NCBI GenBank assembly: GCA_029287875.1
Contig: JARFQH010000148.1
Coordinates: 1-15,235 of the forward strand
DNA length: 15,235 bases
Direction: 5' to 3'
Source: Desulfobacteraceae bacterium
GTDB lineage: Bacteria; Desulfobacterota; Desulfobacteria; Desulfobacterales; SG8-13
The notes beneath the pieces are model-generated. The model did no database searches. It worked only from the letters and a program-made list of their open reading frames with translations, and had not been told where the DNA came from. Below are positions 7,485-13,947 of this stretch, piece by piece. Both the position numbers and the translations under genes were made by a program. How positions within the stretch are numbered: the first letter of the stretch is position 1; the number at the start of each line of letters is the position of its first letter.

Positions 7485-7624
7485 TGTCCATCCATAAAAG
7501 GTCTTTTTTCCGCTGGGCTGCGTTCTCCGCGGGTTTCCGGCTGCGGCGTACATAAAGTACGCCTCGCCGCAAAGCCTTGTGCGGCCTTGCTCAACGAAAA
7601 AAATCCGCATTTATGGATTGGACA
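7485..7624. repeat. Long imperfect hairpin repeat (REP/MITE-like) directly after valS
   Basis: The element begins at the first base after the valS stop. The ends are inverted: TGTCCATCCATAAA (7485-7498) against TTTATGGATTGGACA (7610-7624), equal apart from one inserted A. The inner arms continue with partial pairing (TTTTTTCCGC against GAAAAAAATCCGC-type sequence). The centre is a perfect hairpin, GGCGTAC (7545-7551), ATAAA, GTACGCC (7557-7563). The whole 140 bp can fold as one cruciform. The GGCGTAC...GTACGCC core is, from memory, a recurring extragenic repeat in delta-proteobacterial and other environmental genomes. It carries no coding sequence. In this position it may also act as a 3' stabiliser or terminator for valS. 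Confidence 0.75.
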
Positions 7625-7668
7625 CGCAACAGGGCCTTTAAAAGGATCGCGAATTGGCACCAGGTAAG

Positions 7669-7752
7669 CGTAGGTTGGGTTGGAATGAAACCCGGCAGAA
7701 GTTCACGAACCTTCACCGATGTTGGGTTTCGCTCTGCTCAACCCAACCTACG
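7669..7752. repeat. CGTAGGTTGGGTT inverted-repeat element
   Basis: A 13-bp perfect terminal inverted repeat: CGTAGGTTGGGTT (7669-7681) and AACCCAACCTACG (7740-7752), 84 bp overall. The right half can form an alternative internal hairpin (GTTGGGTT at 7721-7728, AACCCAAC at 7740-7747) around TCGCTCTGCTC. GTAGGTTGGGTT with TTTCGCTCTGCTCAACCCAA is a widespread non-coding repeat class seen in many unrelated bacteria; this identification is from memory of the motif. It is non-coding, with no transposase nearby. Confidence 0.75.
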
Positions 7753-7767
7753 TGTCTGCGGATTTAC

Positions 7768-7802
7768 AAGTTTCGAGTTTCAAATTTCAAGTTTCTATTT
7801 GC
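7768..7802. repeat. Heptamer tandem tract, AAGTTTC type
   Basis: Five consecutive 7-nt units: AAGTTTC, GAGTTTC, AAATTTC, AAGTTTC and a diverged TATTTGC. The first four fit the consensus RARTTTC with exact 7-nt spacing. The tract ends 60 nt before nadC. It matches in period, but not in base composition, the tracts at 9700-9769 and 12825-12880. Confidence 0.6.
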
Positions 7803-7828
7803 CGATCACCCGGCTCCATAACAACTTA

Positions 7829-7843
7829 ACTGCGAATTGCAGT
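7829..7843 (+). promoter_or_regulatory. Inverted repeat ahead of nadC, possible operator
   Basis: ACTGC (7829-7833), GAATT, GCAGT (7839-7843) form a symmetric 15-bp site 19 nt before the nadC ATG. A -10-like TATGAA lies at 7851-7856, so a protein bound here would overlap the -35 region. The regulator is not identified, and the short arms could be chance. Confidence 0.25.
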
Positions 7844-7862
7844 CCAACATTATGAATCGCCC

Positions 7863-8699
7863 ATGAATACCACCGACAAACTGATCGACCTGGCCCTGGA
7901 GGAAGACATCGGCGCCGGGGACGTGACGACCGAGAATCTGGTTTCGCCCGAAGCAGGGGGCAGCGGCCAAATCGTTGCCAAAGAGTCGCTGGTGCTGGCC
8001 GGGCTCGGTGTCGCCCGAAAGGTTTTCGAACGTCTCGATCCCGATATTGCCTGGCAGCCCCACCGTTCGGACGGTGATGCCGTCGACGCCGGCAGCACGG
8101 TTTTGACGGTGTCGGGAAAGCTTCAGGCCCTGCTGAAGGCGGAGCGGGTGGCGCTCAATTTCCTGCAGCGCCTCTCCGGTGTCGCCACCCTCGTGCGCAC
8201 CTACACCGCCAAAGTCCCCGGCGGCGGCGCTCGCCTGGTCGACACCCGCAAGACCACCCCCGGATGGCGGGCGCTCGAAAAATATGCCGTTCGCGTCGGC
8301 GGGGCGGGCAACCACCGCATGGGCCTGTATGACGGCGTCCTGATCAAGGACAACCACATCGCGGCCTGCGGCGGCGTAGCGGCGGCCGTCGCTCGGATCC
8401 GCGGCCGGATATCCCATCTGATGAAAATCGAGATCGAGGTCGCCACCCTAGAGCAGGTCCGTGAAGCCCTTGCGGCCGGTGTCGAGGTTATCATGCTCGA
8501 CAACATGGAGATCGATCAGATCCGGAAAGCAGTGGCCCTGATCGATGGCAAAGCCGTGATCGAGGTATCCGGCAATGTCACCGACGCCCGGCTCGCCCGA
8601 CTGGCCCTGACCGGCGTCGACATCATTTCGGTGGGCGCCCTCACCCATTCGGCGCGTTGTGTCGACCTGAGCATGCGCATTACCGGAACCGACGCCTGA
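7863..8699 (+). CDS. nadC: Nicotinate-nucleotide pyrophosphorylase (quinolinate phosphoribosyltransferase)
   Basis: 278 residues, normal for NadC. It converts quinolinate and PRPP to nicotinate mononucleotide, CO2 and PPi in de novo NAD synthesis. The N-terminal domain starts LIDLALEEDIGAGDVTT. The catalytic barrel shows ERVALNFLQRLSGVAT (94-109), DTRKTTPGWRALEKYAV (127-143), the KDNH motif (162-165), LDN (212-214), SGN (236-238) and SVGALTHS (256-263). Arg and Lys residues in the RKT and KDNH motifs bind quinolinate and PRPP in this family. No Shine-Dalgarno sequence precedes ATG 7863. A four-codon mini-frame (ATG 7852 to TGA 7866) overlaps the start, so coupled or leaderless initiation is possible. 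nadA and nadB are not in the window. The rhomboid gene follows after 22 nt and is probably co-transcribed. Confidence 0.96.
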   Translation: MNTTDKLIDLALEEDIGAGDVTTENLVSPEAGGSGQIVAKESLVLAGLGVARKVFERLDPDIAWQPHRSDGDAVDAGSTVLTVSGKLQALLKAERVALNFLQRLSGVATLVRTYTAKVPGGGARLVDTRKTTPGWRALEKYAVRVGGAGNHRMGLYDGVLIKDNHIAACGGVAAAVARIRGRISHLMKIEIEVATLEQVREALAAGVEVIMLDNMEIDQIRKAVALIDGKAVIEVSGNVTDARLARLALTGVDIISVGALTHSARCVDLSMRITGTDA

Positions 8700-8721
8700 C
8701 GACAATCAAGTCTGATAACAG

Positions 8722-9690
8722 ATGATACCGATTCGCGACACCATCCCCACCCGACACCGTCCGGTCGTCAACCTCACGCTGATCGGCATCAATGGGGTGG
8801 TGTTCCTGGTGCAGATGGCCCAAGGGCCGGGGTTGGACCGCTTCGTCTTTGACTATGGCCTGGTGCCGGCCCGTTTTTCGGATCCCCGAATAGCGGCCTA
8901 CTTCTCACCGGTGCAGCAGCTCTTCTCGCTCCTCTCCTTCATGTTCCTGCACGGCAGTTTCTGGCACATCCTCGGCAACATGTGGTCCCTCTACATCTTT
9001 GGAGACAATGTCGAAGACCGGCTCGGGCACCCGCGTTACCTGGCCTTTTACCTGATGTGCGGATTGGCTTCGGGAATCTCGCACCTGATTATCAACTGGC
9101 ACTCGAATATACCGACAATCGGTGCCAGCGGAGCCATCGCCGGTGTCATGGGCGCTTACTTCATCCTGTACCCGACATCGAAGATCCTGACCCTGATTCC
9201 GATCATCTTCATCCCATGGTTTGTAGAAATCCCGGCTGCCTTTTTCCTCGGTCTCTGGTTCATCCTTCAGTTTCTCAGCGCTGCCGGCAGTCACGGCGCC
9301 GTCGGGGGAATCGCCTGGTGGGCTCACATCGGCGGCTTTATTTTCGGCATTCTTTTTCTGAAACTGTTTCAACTCCTGCCGTCCACCGGAATCGCCGAAA
9401 AACTCGGCCCCGTTACCGAAAAGAAGACGACGCGCCACCTGCAGGTCATTCGCACCCATGGCAGCGGCGACACCCCCGACCTGCGCGGCACCATAGACAT
9501 TTCACCCCATGAAGCCTTATCCGGTACCCGAAAAGTGGTCAACATACCCTGGGGATTTTACACGCGGATGCTCAAGGTAACCGTTCCGGCAGGGGTGACG
9601 GAAGGAAGTTCACTGCGTTTGAGAGGAATGGGCCGTCAATTTGAGGGCGGTGGGCGCGGAGATCTTTATTTAAAGGTTCAGATCCGGTGA
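8722..9690 (+). CDS. Rhomboid-family intramembrane serine protease fused to a DnaJ C-terminal domain
   Basis: 322 residues. The first ~220 form a six-helix rhomboid core (PF01694 type) in the inner membrane. Visible are H82 and N86 in HILGNMW (the oxyanion-side His/Asn pair), the nucleophile Ser136 in GASGAIAGVMGAY and the dyad partner His202 in AHIGGFIFG. A long loop after the first helix (about residues 34-64) is typical of the bacterial YqgP/DUF-type rhomboids. After a linker (221-254), residues 255-322 match the C-terminal substrate-binding domain of DnaJ/CbpA co-chaperones: DISPHEALSGTRKVVNI, LKVTVPAGVTEGSSLRLRG, then GMGRQFEGGGRGDLYLKVQI. The J-domain and zinc finger are absent, so it should not stimulate Hsp70 itself. 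The tail probably lies in the cytoplasm and may bind unfolded clients or membrane-protein segments. No clear ribosome binding site; it sits 22 nt after nadC. Confidence 0.92.
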   Translation: MIPIRDTIPTRHRPVVNLTLIGINGVVFLVQMAQGPGLDRFVFDYGLVPARFSDPRIAAYFSPVQQLFSLLSFMFLHGSFWHILGNMWSLYIFGDNVEDRLGHPRYLAFYLMCGLASGISHLIINWHSNIPTIGASGAIAGVMGAYFILYPTSKILTLIPIIFIPWFVEIPAAFFLGLWFILQFLSAAGSHGAVGGIAWWAHIGGFIFGILFLKLFQLLPSTGIAEKLGPVTEKKTTRHLQVIRTHGSGDTPDLRGTIDISPHEALSGTRKVVNIPWGFYTRMLKVTVPAGVTEGSSLRLRGMGRQFEGGGRGDLYLKVQIR

Positions 9691-9699
9691 AGGAGACAG

Positions 9700-9769
9700 G
9701 CCGTCGGCCTTTCGCCGTCTAAAGACTGATTTTAACCGCTGACCGTCAGCCGTCGGCCTTTGGCCATCT
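9700..9769. repeat. Heptamer-phased repeat tract, GCCGTCG/GCCTTTG type
   Basis: The gap between the convergent rhomboid and REC-GGDEF genes reads as ten 7-nt units, seven of them close to RCCNTCN or GCCTTTN: for example GCCGTCG, GCCTTTC, GCCGTCT, ACCGTCA and GCCATCT. A 20-nt near-identical block recurs at 9701-9720 and 9750-9769, exactly 49 nt (seven units) apart. It contains the palindrome GCTGAC C GTCAGC (9738-9750), which could serve as a hairpin for either converging transcript. The last unit abuts the stop codon of the regulator gene. Confidence 0.6.
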
Positions 9770-10717
9770 TTATGCCTTCAACACCGTTTCATCGTCCGCC
9801 TCGAGGGCGGTTACCTGATTGCGGCCCTTTTGCTTGGAGGTATACATCGCCTTGTCTGCACGCTGAATGAACGTAGACAATTCCTCGTTTTCGGCGTACT
9901 GGGTGGCGCCGATGCTGATGGTGATCGAGATTTTATTATCGGTTTCCGGCAGAAACACTTCCGACTGGACCACGTTGCGAATACGTTCGGCCACCAGCAT
10001 CGCTTCTTCACAGCTGGTCTCCGGCAAGATCACCGTGAACTCTTCGCCGCCGTAGCGATAGGCGGTGTCGAGCTTGCGCAGGCAGGATTTGATCACTTGG
10101 CTGATCCGCACCAGGATTTTGTCGCCTTCCAGGTGGCCGAAGCTGTCGTTGTAACTCTTGAAATTATCGATGTCCAGAAGAAGCAGGGCCAACGGGTGTT
10201 TATAGCGGTTGAAGCGATCGACCTCGACTTCTAACTGGCTGTAAAACGACCTCGAATTGTGGAGTTTTGTCAGACCGTCTGTAATCGCCAGGCGCTGCAG
10301 CTTTTCCATCATCCGCACGCGTTCCTTGGTCAGGTCGCGCTCTTTCAGAACACGCTTCAAACGCAGCAGCAGCTCTTCGAGTCTCACCGGCTTGATGACA
10401 AAATCACTGGCCCCCATGTTGATCGCTTCCTCATAGGAGTAGTCGCCGCTGTACCCGGTCATGACGATGACATCGGAGTCGAAGTCCCTTTTTATGAGCT
10501 TCGTCAGTTCCAGCCCCCCCATGCCCGGCAGCATGATGTCGGTGATGACCACCTGAATGTCGCTGCTGATTTTTTTCAGAAGCTCCAATGCCTCTTCGGC
10601 ATCCGAGGCCATGATGGAATTGTAGCCCGCCATCTGGATGAACTCGTTCATCGAATCGCGAACACCGTCCTCATCATCTACGATCAGTATGTTGGTATTT
10701 TTGTTCGTATGTGGCAT
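9770..10717 (-). CDS. PleD-like response regulator with diguanylate cyclase output (REC-GGDEF)
   Basis: 315 residues. The receiver domain (about 9-123) has the acidic pair D14/D15, phospho-acceptor D60 (VVITDIMLPGMGG), T87 and K109. A helical linker (125-143) leads into DGLTKLHNSRSF and the GGDEF domain (about 147-303). The active-site loop is RYGGEEF (GGEEF 223-227), predicted competent to make cyclic di-GMP from two GTP. An RxxD inhibitory site is intact at R214-D217, five residues before it, so product feedback is expected. A sensor kinase is not encoded nearby, so this is an orphan regulator. The strong promoter at 10824-10852 drives it with a leader of about 100 nt. No Shine-Dalgarno sequence is evident before the ATG. 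Confidence 0.95.
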   Translation of the reverse strand: MPHTNKNTNILIVDDEDGVRDSMNEFIQMAGYNSIMASDAEEALELLKKISSDIQVVITDIMLPGMGGLELTKLIKRDFDSDVIVMTGYSGDYSYEEAINMGASDFVIKPVRLEELLLRLKRVLKERDLTKERVRMMEKLQRLAITDGLTKLHNSRSFYSQLEVEVDRFNRYKHPLALLLLDIDNFKSYNDSFGHLEGDKILVRISQVIKSCLRKLDTAYRYGGEEFTVILPETSCEEAMLVAERIRNVVQSEVFLPETDNKISITISIGATQYAENEELSTFIQRADKAMYTSKQKGRNQVTALEADDETVLKA

Positions 10718-10823
10718 CGAGATTATTCGGACAGTGAACCGGCAGGTTTTCTCTTTACCGGGGTTGACATATTTGGAAAGAATCTGATAGGTTAAATACT
10801 TTAATCCAAATCCGTAGCCTCAA

Positions 10824-10852
10824 AGTATAAACTCAAAATCATACGGTGTCAA
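10824..10852 (-). promoter_or_regulatory. Strong sigma70 promoter for the REC-GGDEF gene
   Basis: Minus strand: a perfect -35 TTGACA (10852-10847), a 17-nt spacer and -10 TATACT (10829-10824), five of six consensus bases. The predicted start is near 10817, leaving a roughly 100-nt untranslated leader before the ATG at 10717. Confidence 0.7.
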
Positions 10853-10878
10853 CTCACTTTTAAAATTATCCAATCGCC

Positions 10879-10895
10879 TCAGTACCTTGTACTGA
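10879..10895. promoter_or_regulatory. Short perfect palindrome in the REC-GGDEF/lepA divergent gap
   Basis: TCAGTAC (10879-10885), CTT, GTACTGA (10889-10895). It sits 27 nt upstream of the REC-GGDEF -35 box and about 135 nt upstream of lepA. It may be an operator, or the stem of a small hairpin in the lepA leader. The rest of the 311-bp gap shows only a weak 7-bp inverted repeat (CTGCCGC at 10965-10971, GCGGCAG at 10992-10998) and no convincing lepA promoter. Confidence 0.3.
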
Positions 10896-11028
10896 CGGCG
10901 GTTAAAAATCTAACTTTTTCTTCACGAAAACAACCTTCCGGCAGTTTCACCAGCCACAGGATTCCTGCCGCCCGACCCGGCACACATTGTCGCGGCAGCG
11001 GGGCGATGCAGCCGCAGACGGTTAAACA

Positions 11029-12825
11029 ATGAACAATATCAGAAATTTCAGTATTATTGCGCATATCGACCACGGCAAGTCAACCCTCTGCGATCGCCTG
11101 ATCCAGGCCACCCACATCGTTTCGGACCGGGACTTTCACGACCAGCTTCTCGATACGATGGATATCGAGCGCGAACGCGGGATCACCATCAAGAGCCAGT
11201 CCGTCTGCCTCCCTTACCGCGCCGCCGACGGCCGGGACTATCATCTCAATCTCATCGATACGCCCGGCCACGTGGACTTCAGCTACGAGGTGTCTCGTGC
11301 ACTGGCCTCCTGCGAAGGCGCATTGCTCCTGGTCGACGCCAGCCAGGGGGTCGAAGCTCAGACCCTGGCCAATCTCTACCTGGCCATGGAGCACGACCTC
11401 GAGATCATTCCGGTCATCAACAAAATCGATCTGCCGTCCGCCGATATCGACCGCGTAAAAAAACAGATCAACGAAGATCTGGGCCTCGATCCGGACGAAG
11501 CCCTACTTGTCTCTGCCAAGGAAGGGACCGGCGTCACGGAGGTCCTGGAGACGATTGTCCGGCAGTTGCCGCCGCCCAAAGGTGACCCGGAAGCCCCGTT
11601 GAAGGCCCTTATTTTCGACTCTCACTATGATTCCTACCGCGGGACGGTGGTCCACTTTCGCGTTTTTCAGGGACGGATCGCCCCCGGCGACGTCATCCGG
11701 TTCATGTCCAACAATGCCGCCTACCGGGTGGAAGAGGTGGGGATTTTCCAGATCGAAATGGTACCCCAGAAGTTCCTTTCCGCCGGTCAGGTCGGTTACG
11801 TCATCGCCGGCATCAAGACCGTCAGCGACACCCGCTGCGGCGACACGATCACGCTGCGGAACCGGCCGTGCGACAAGCCGATGCCCGGTTTCAAAGAGGC
11901 CAAACCGGTGGTGTTCTCATCCATCTATCCGGTGGCATCGGACGGGTACGAGGACCTCGCCGTCGCCATCGAGAAACTCAAGCTTAACGATGCTTCCCTC
12001 GTTTACGAAAAAGACACGTCGGTCGCCCTCGGTTTCGGTTTTCGGTGCGGCTTTTTAGGGCTGCTGCACTTGGAGGTGGTTCAGGAAAGACTGGAGCGCG
12101 AATACGACCTGTCGCTGATCCTGACGGCACCGTCGGTTCGCTACAAACTCTCCATGAACGACGGCACCGAACTGGTGATCGACAACCCCGCGCACTATCC
12201 GGATCCGACCAGCATCAGCGTCACCAGGGAACCGTTCATACGGGCCACCATCATGATCCCGGACCGGTACATGGGGGCGGTCATGAAACTGTGTCTCGAC
12301 CGGCGCGGTACCAGTGTCAATTACCAATACCTGACGAGCAACAGGCTGGAAATGATATTCGAACTGCCACTGGCCGAGGTGATCTACGACTTCTACGACA
12401 AACTCAAGTCCATCACCCAGGGTTACGGGTCTTTTGACTACGAACTGCTCGACCACCGCCAGACCGACCTCGTCAAACTCGACATCCTGATCAACGGCGA
12501 CCGGGTGGACGCCCTCTCACAGTTGATTCACCGGGATCGGGCCGTCGAACGGGCCCGGCTGGCCTGCGAAAAACTGCAGCAGGAAATCCCGCGGCAGATG
12601 TTTAAAATCGCCATCCAGGGCGCCATCGGCGGCAACATCATTTCTCGTAAGACGCTGTCTCCGCTCAGGAAAGACGTGACCGCCAAGTGCTACGGCGGCG
12701 ACATCACCCGCAAGCGAAAATTGCTGGAAAAGCAGAAGCGCGGCAAAAAACGGATGAAAATGGTCGGTCAGGTGATGATCCCGCAGTCGGCGTTTCTGTC
12801 CGTTTTGAGAACCGACACCGATTAG
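11029..12825 (+). CDS. lepA: Elongation factor 4 (LepA), ribosome back-translocating GTPase
   Basis: 598 residues, the normal LepA length. A peripheral-membrane and ribosome-associated translational GTPase implicated in back-translocation, ribosome assembly and translation under ionic stress. The GTPase domain has G1 AHIDHGKST (11-19), switch region RERGITIKSQ, G3 DTPGH (77-81), G4 NKID (131-134) and G5 SAK. EF-G-like domains follow. The LepA-specific C-terminal domain is complete, with the conserved PLRKDVTAKCYGGDITRKRK segment and the basic KQKRGKKRMK tail. The start MNNIRNFSIIAHIDHGKST fits family N-termini; no Shine-Dalgarno sequence is visible. lepB, which often follows lepA, is absent. 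The stop codon overlaps the first unit of a heptamer tract. Confidence 0.97.
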   Translation: MNNIRNFSIIAHIDHGKSTLCDRLIQATHIVSDRDFHDQLLDTMDIERERGITIKSQSVCLPYRAADGRDYHLNLIDTPGHVDFSYEVSRALASCEGALLLVDASQGVEAQTLANLYLAMEHDLEIIPVINKIDLPSADIDRVKKQINEDLGLDPDEALLVSAKEGTGVTEVLETIVRQLPPPKGDPEAPLKALIFDSHYDSYRGTVVHFRVFQGRIAPGDVIRFMSNNAAYRVEEVGIFQIEMVPQKFLSAGQVGYVIAGIKTVSDTRCGDTITLRNRPCDKPMPGFKEAKPVVFSSIYPVASDGYEDLAVAIEKLKLNDASLVYEKDTSVALGFGFRCGFLGLLHLEVVQERLEREYDLSLILTAPSVRYKLSMNDGTELVIDNPAHYPDPTSISVTREPFIRATIMIPDRYMGAVMKLCLDRRGTSVNYQYLTSNRLEMIFELPLAEVIYDFYDKLKSITQGYGSFDYELLDHRQTDLVKLDILINGDRVDALSQLIHRDRAVERARLACEKLQQEIPRQMFKIAIQGAIGGNIISRKTLSPLRKDVTAKCYGGDITRKRKLLEKQKRGKKRMKMVGQVMIPQSAFLSVLRTDTD

Positions 12826-12880
12826 GGTTTAGTGTTTGGGATTTGGGATTTCGTGTTTGGGGGTTGGTGTTTCGGGTTGC
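12825..12880. repeat. Heptamer tandem tract, GTGTTTG type, starting in the lepA stop codon
   Basis: Eight consecutive 7-nt units with consensus GKRTTTS: GGGTTTA, GTGTTTG, GGATTTG, GGATTTC, GTGTTTG, GGGGTTG, GTGTTTC and GGGTTGC. The first G is the last base of the lepA TAG. The plus strand is strongly G/T-biased, with only three A and three C in 56 nt. The rest of the 343-bp gap before the DJ-1 family gene contains no gene. Confidence 0.75.
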
Positions 12881-13053
12881 GTCCGGGTGACGGGATGGGC
12901 CAAACTGTCAGCGTTTAGGGGCAGCAGATTTTTTCACCCCACCATTACCATTCATCTGCCGCTGACGTTTTGTCGACAGGTCGAATCACCCTCAATACGG
13001 ACAAATCTCGGGGGCCCGCATTTCTTCAAACGTGGTCTGGTTTGCATTTGAAG

Positions 13054-13104
13054 CCACGCGTGGTTAAATTTTAGGTTGATTCACGGTGTGGCATAACATG
13101 TAAA
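13054..13104 (+). promoter_or_regulatory. Putative promoter and adjacent palindrome for the DJ-1/PfpI gene
   Basis: TTGATT (13076-13081), a 17-nt spacer and TGTAAA (13099-13104) form a moderate sigma70 candidate with a predicted start near 13111 and a leader of about 58 nt. A perfect 10-bp palindrome CCACGCGTGG (13054-13063) lies 12 nt upstream of the -35 and could be an activator site. Both are predictions from sequence only. Confidence 0.35.
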
Positions 13105-13168
13105 AAAACAACTGAACCATCCTCGCCACAAACGGCGGTAACACCCAAAAAACCGAAAGGAGACAGTT

Positions 13169-13750
13169 ATGGCAGCTAAAAAAATACTGATGCTTGTGGG
13201 CGACTTCGTAGAGGACTATGAGGTGATGGTACCGTTTCAGGCCCTTCAAATGGTCGGACACACGGTGCACGCCGCCTGTCCTGACAAAAAAGCCGGCGAA
13301 ACCGTTCGCACGGCGGTACACGATTTCGAAGGCGACCAGACATACACCGAAAAGCCGGGACATAATTTCGCCCTCAATGCCAGCTTTGACGAAATCCGTG
13401 GAGAGGACTACGATGCCCTTGTCATTCCAGGCGGCAGGGCACCCGAGTACATCCGACTCAACACGCGGGTCCTCCACATCGTGCGCCACTTTGCCGAATC
13501 CGACAAACCGATTGCGTCCGTCTGTCACGGCGCTCTGGTTCTTGCCGCGGCCGGTGTCCTCAAGGGGCGCAGCTGTTCGGGCTATCCGGCGGTCGGACCG
13601 GACGTAACCGGCGCCGGCGGCGAATTCATCGACATCGCCGTTGACAAGGCCCATCGGGACGGCAACTTGGTAACGGCGCCTGCCTGGCCGGCCCATCCAC
13701 AGTGGCTGGCGTCTTTCCTGGAAGTATTGGGGACGAGAATCGAACCTTAG
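13169..13750 (+). CDS. DJ-1/PfpI family protein (class I glutamine-amidotransferase-like fold)
   Basis: 193 residues. AAAGGAG (13156-13162) lies 6 nt before the ATG, one of the best ribosome binding sites in the window, so strong translation is expected. The fold is recognisable from KKILMLVGDFVEDYEVMVP, with the conserved E18 that contacts the catalytic Cys in this family, then YDALVIPGGRAPEYIR (81-96) and the nucleophile elbow ASVCHGALVLAAAG with C119-H120. Members act as glyoxalase III/deglycase-like enzymes, stress chaperones or peptidases; the substrate cannot be read from sequence. At 193 residues it is longer than the ~166-residue PfpI proteases, because of an insert around 40-72 that is common in the larger bacterial and plant DJ-1-like branch. 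It is cytoplasmic and monocistronic. Confidence 0.92.
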   Translation: MAAKKILMLVGDFVEDYEVMVPFQALQMVGHTVHAACPDKKAGETVRTAVHDFEGDQTYTEKPGHNFALNASFDEIRGEDYDALVIPGGRAPEYIRLNTRVLHIVRHFAESDKPIASVCHGALVLAAAGVLKGRSCSGYPAVGPDVTGAGGEFIDIAVDKAHRDGNLVTAPAWPAHPQWLASFLEVLGTRIEP

Positions 13751-13924
13751 TACTCATTACTAACTTAACATTTTGGACGCCAATGCATGCTGTCCGGCTG
13801 CCGGTGCGAAAACTCGGAATATCCAGATGTTCCTGCGTTTTCGCGCCCTGCCGGCCGGGCAAATCAACGCCAAAAAATTTTAAAAAAGAGATTAAGCGCG
13901 CAAACCTATCAGAAACGAGGGTCG

Positions 13925-13942
13925 ACCGGCAGTGTTGCCGGT
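13925..13942. terminator. Compact hairpin between the convergent DJ-1 and acyltransferase genes
   Basis: ACCGGCA (13925-13931), GTGT, TGCCGGT (13936-13942): a 7-bp GC-rich stem 5 nt beyond the acyltransferase stop codon. Neither strand has a proper T tail directly after it, so it may be a weak terminator or an mRNA 3' stabiliser. On the plus strand, the stop codon of the DJ-1 gene is 174 nt upstream; the intervening gap contains no gene. Confidence 0.3.
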
Positions 13943-13947
13943 GACGG

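Noticed and set aside
10764..10797. TTGACA followed by TTAAAT on the plus strand ahead of lepA
   Set aside because: Spacing between the hexamers is 22 nt, too long for sigma70, and the site is over 230 nt from lepA.
13064..13696. 210-codon frame antisense to the DJ-1/PfpI gene
   Set aside because: The plus strand has an ideal ribosome binding site and intact family motifs; the antisense product has none.
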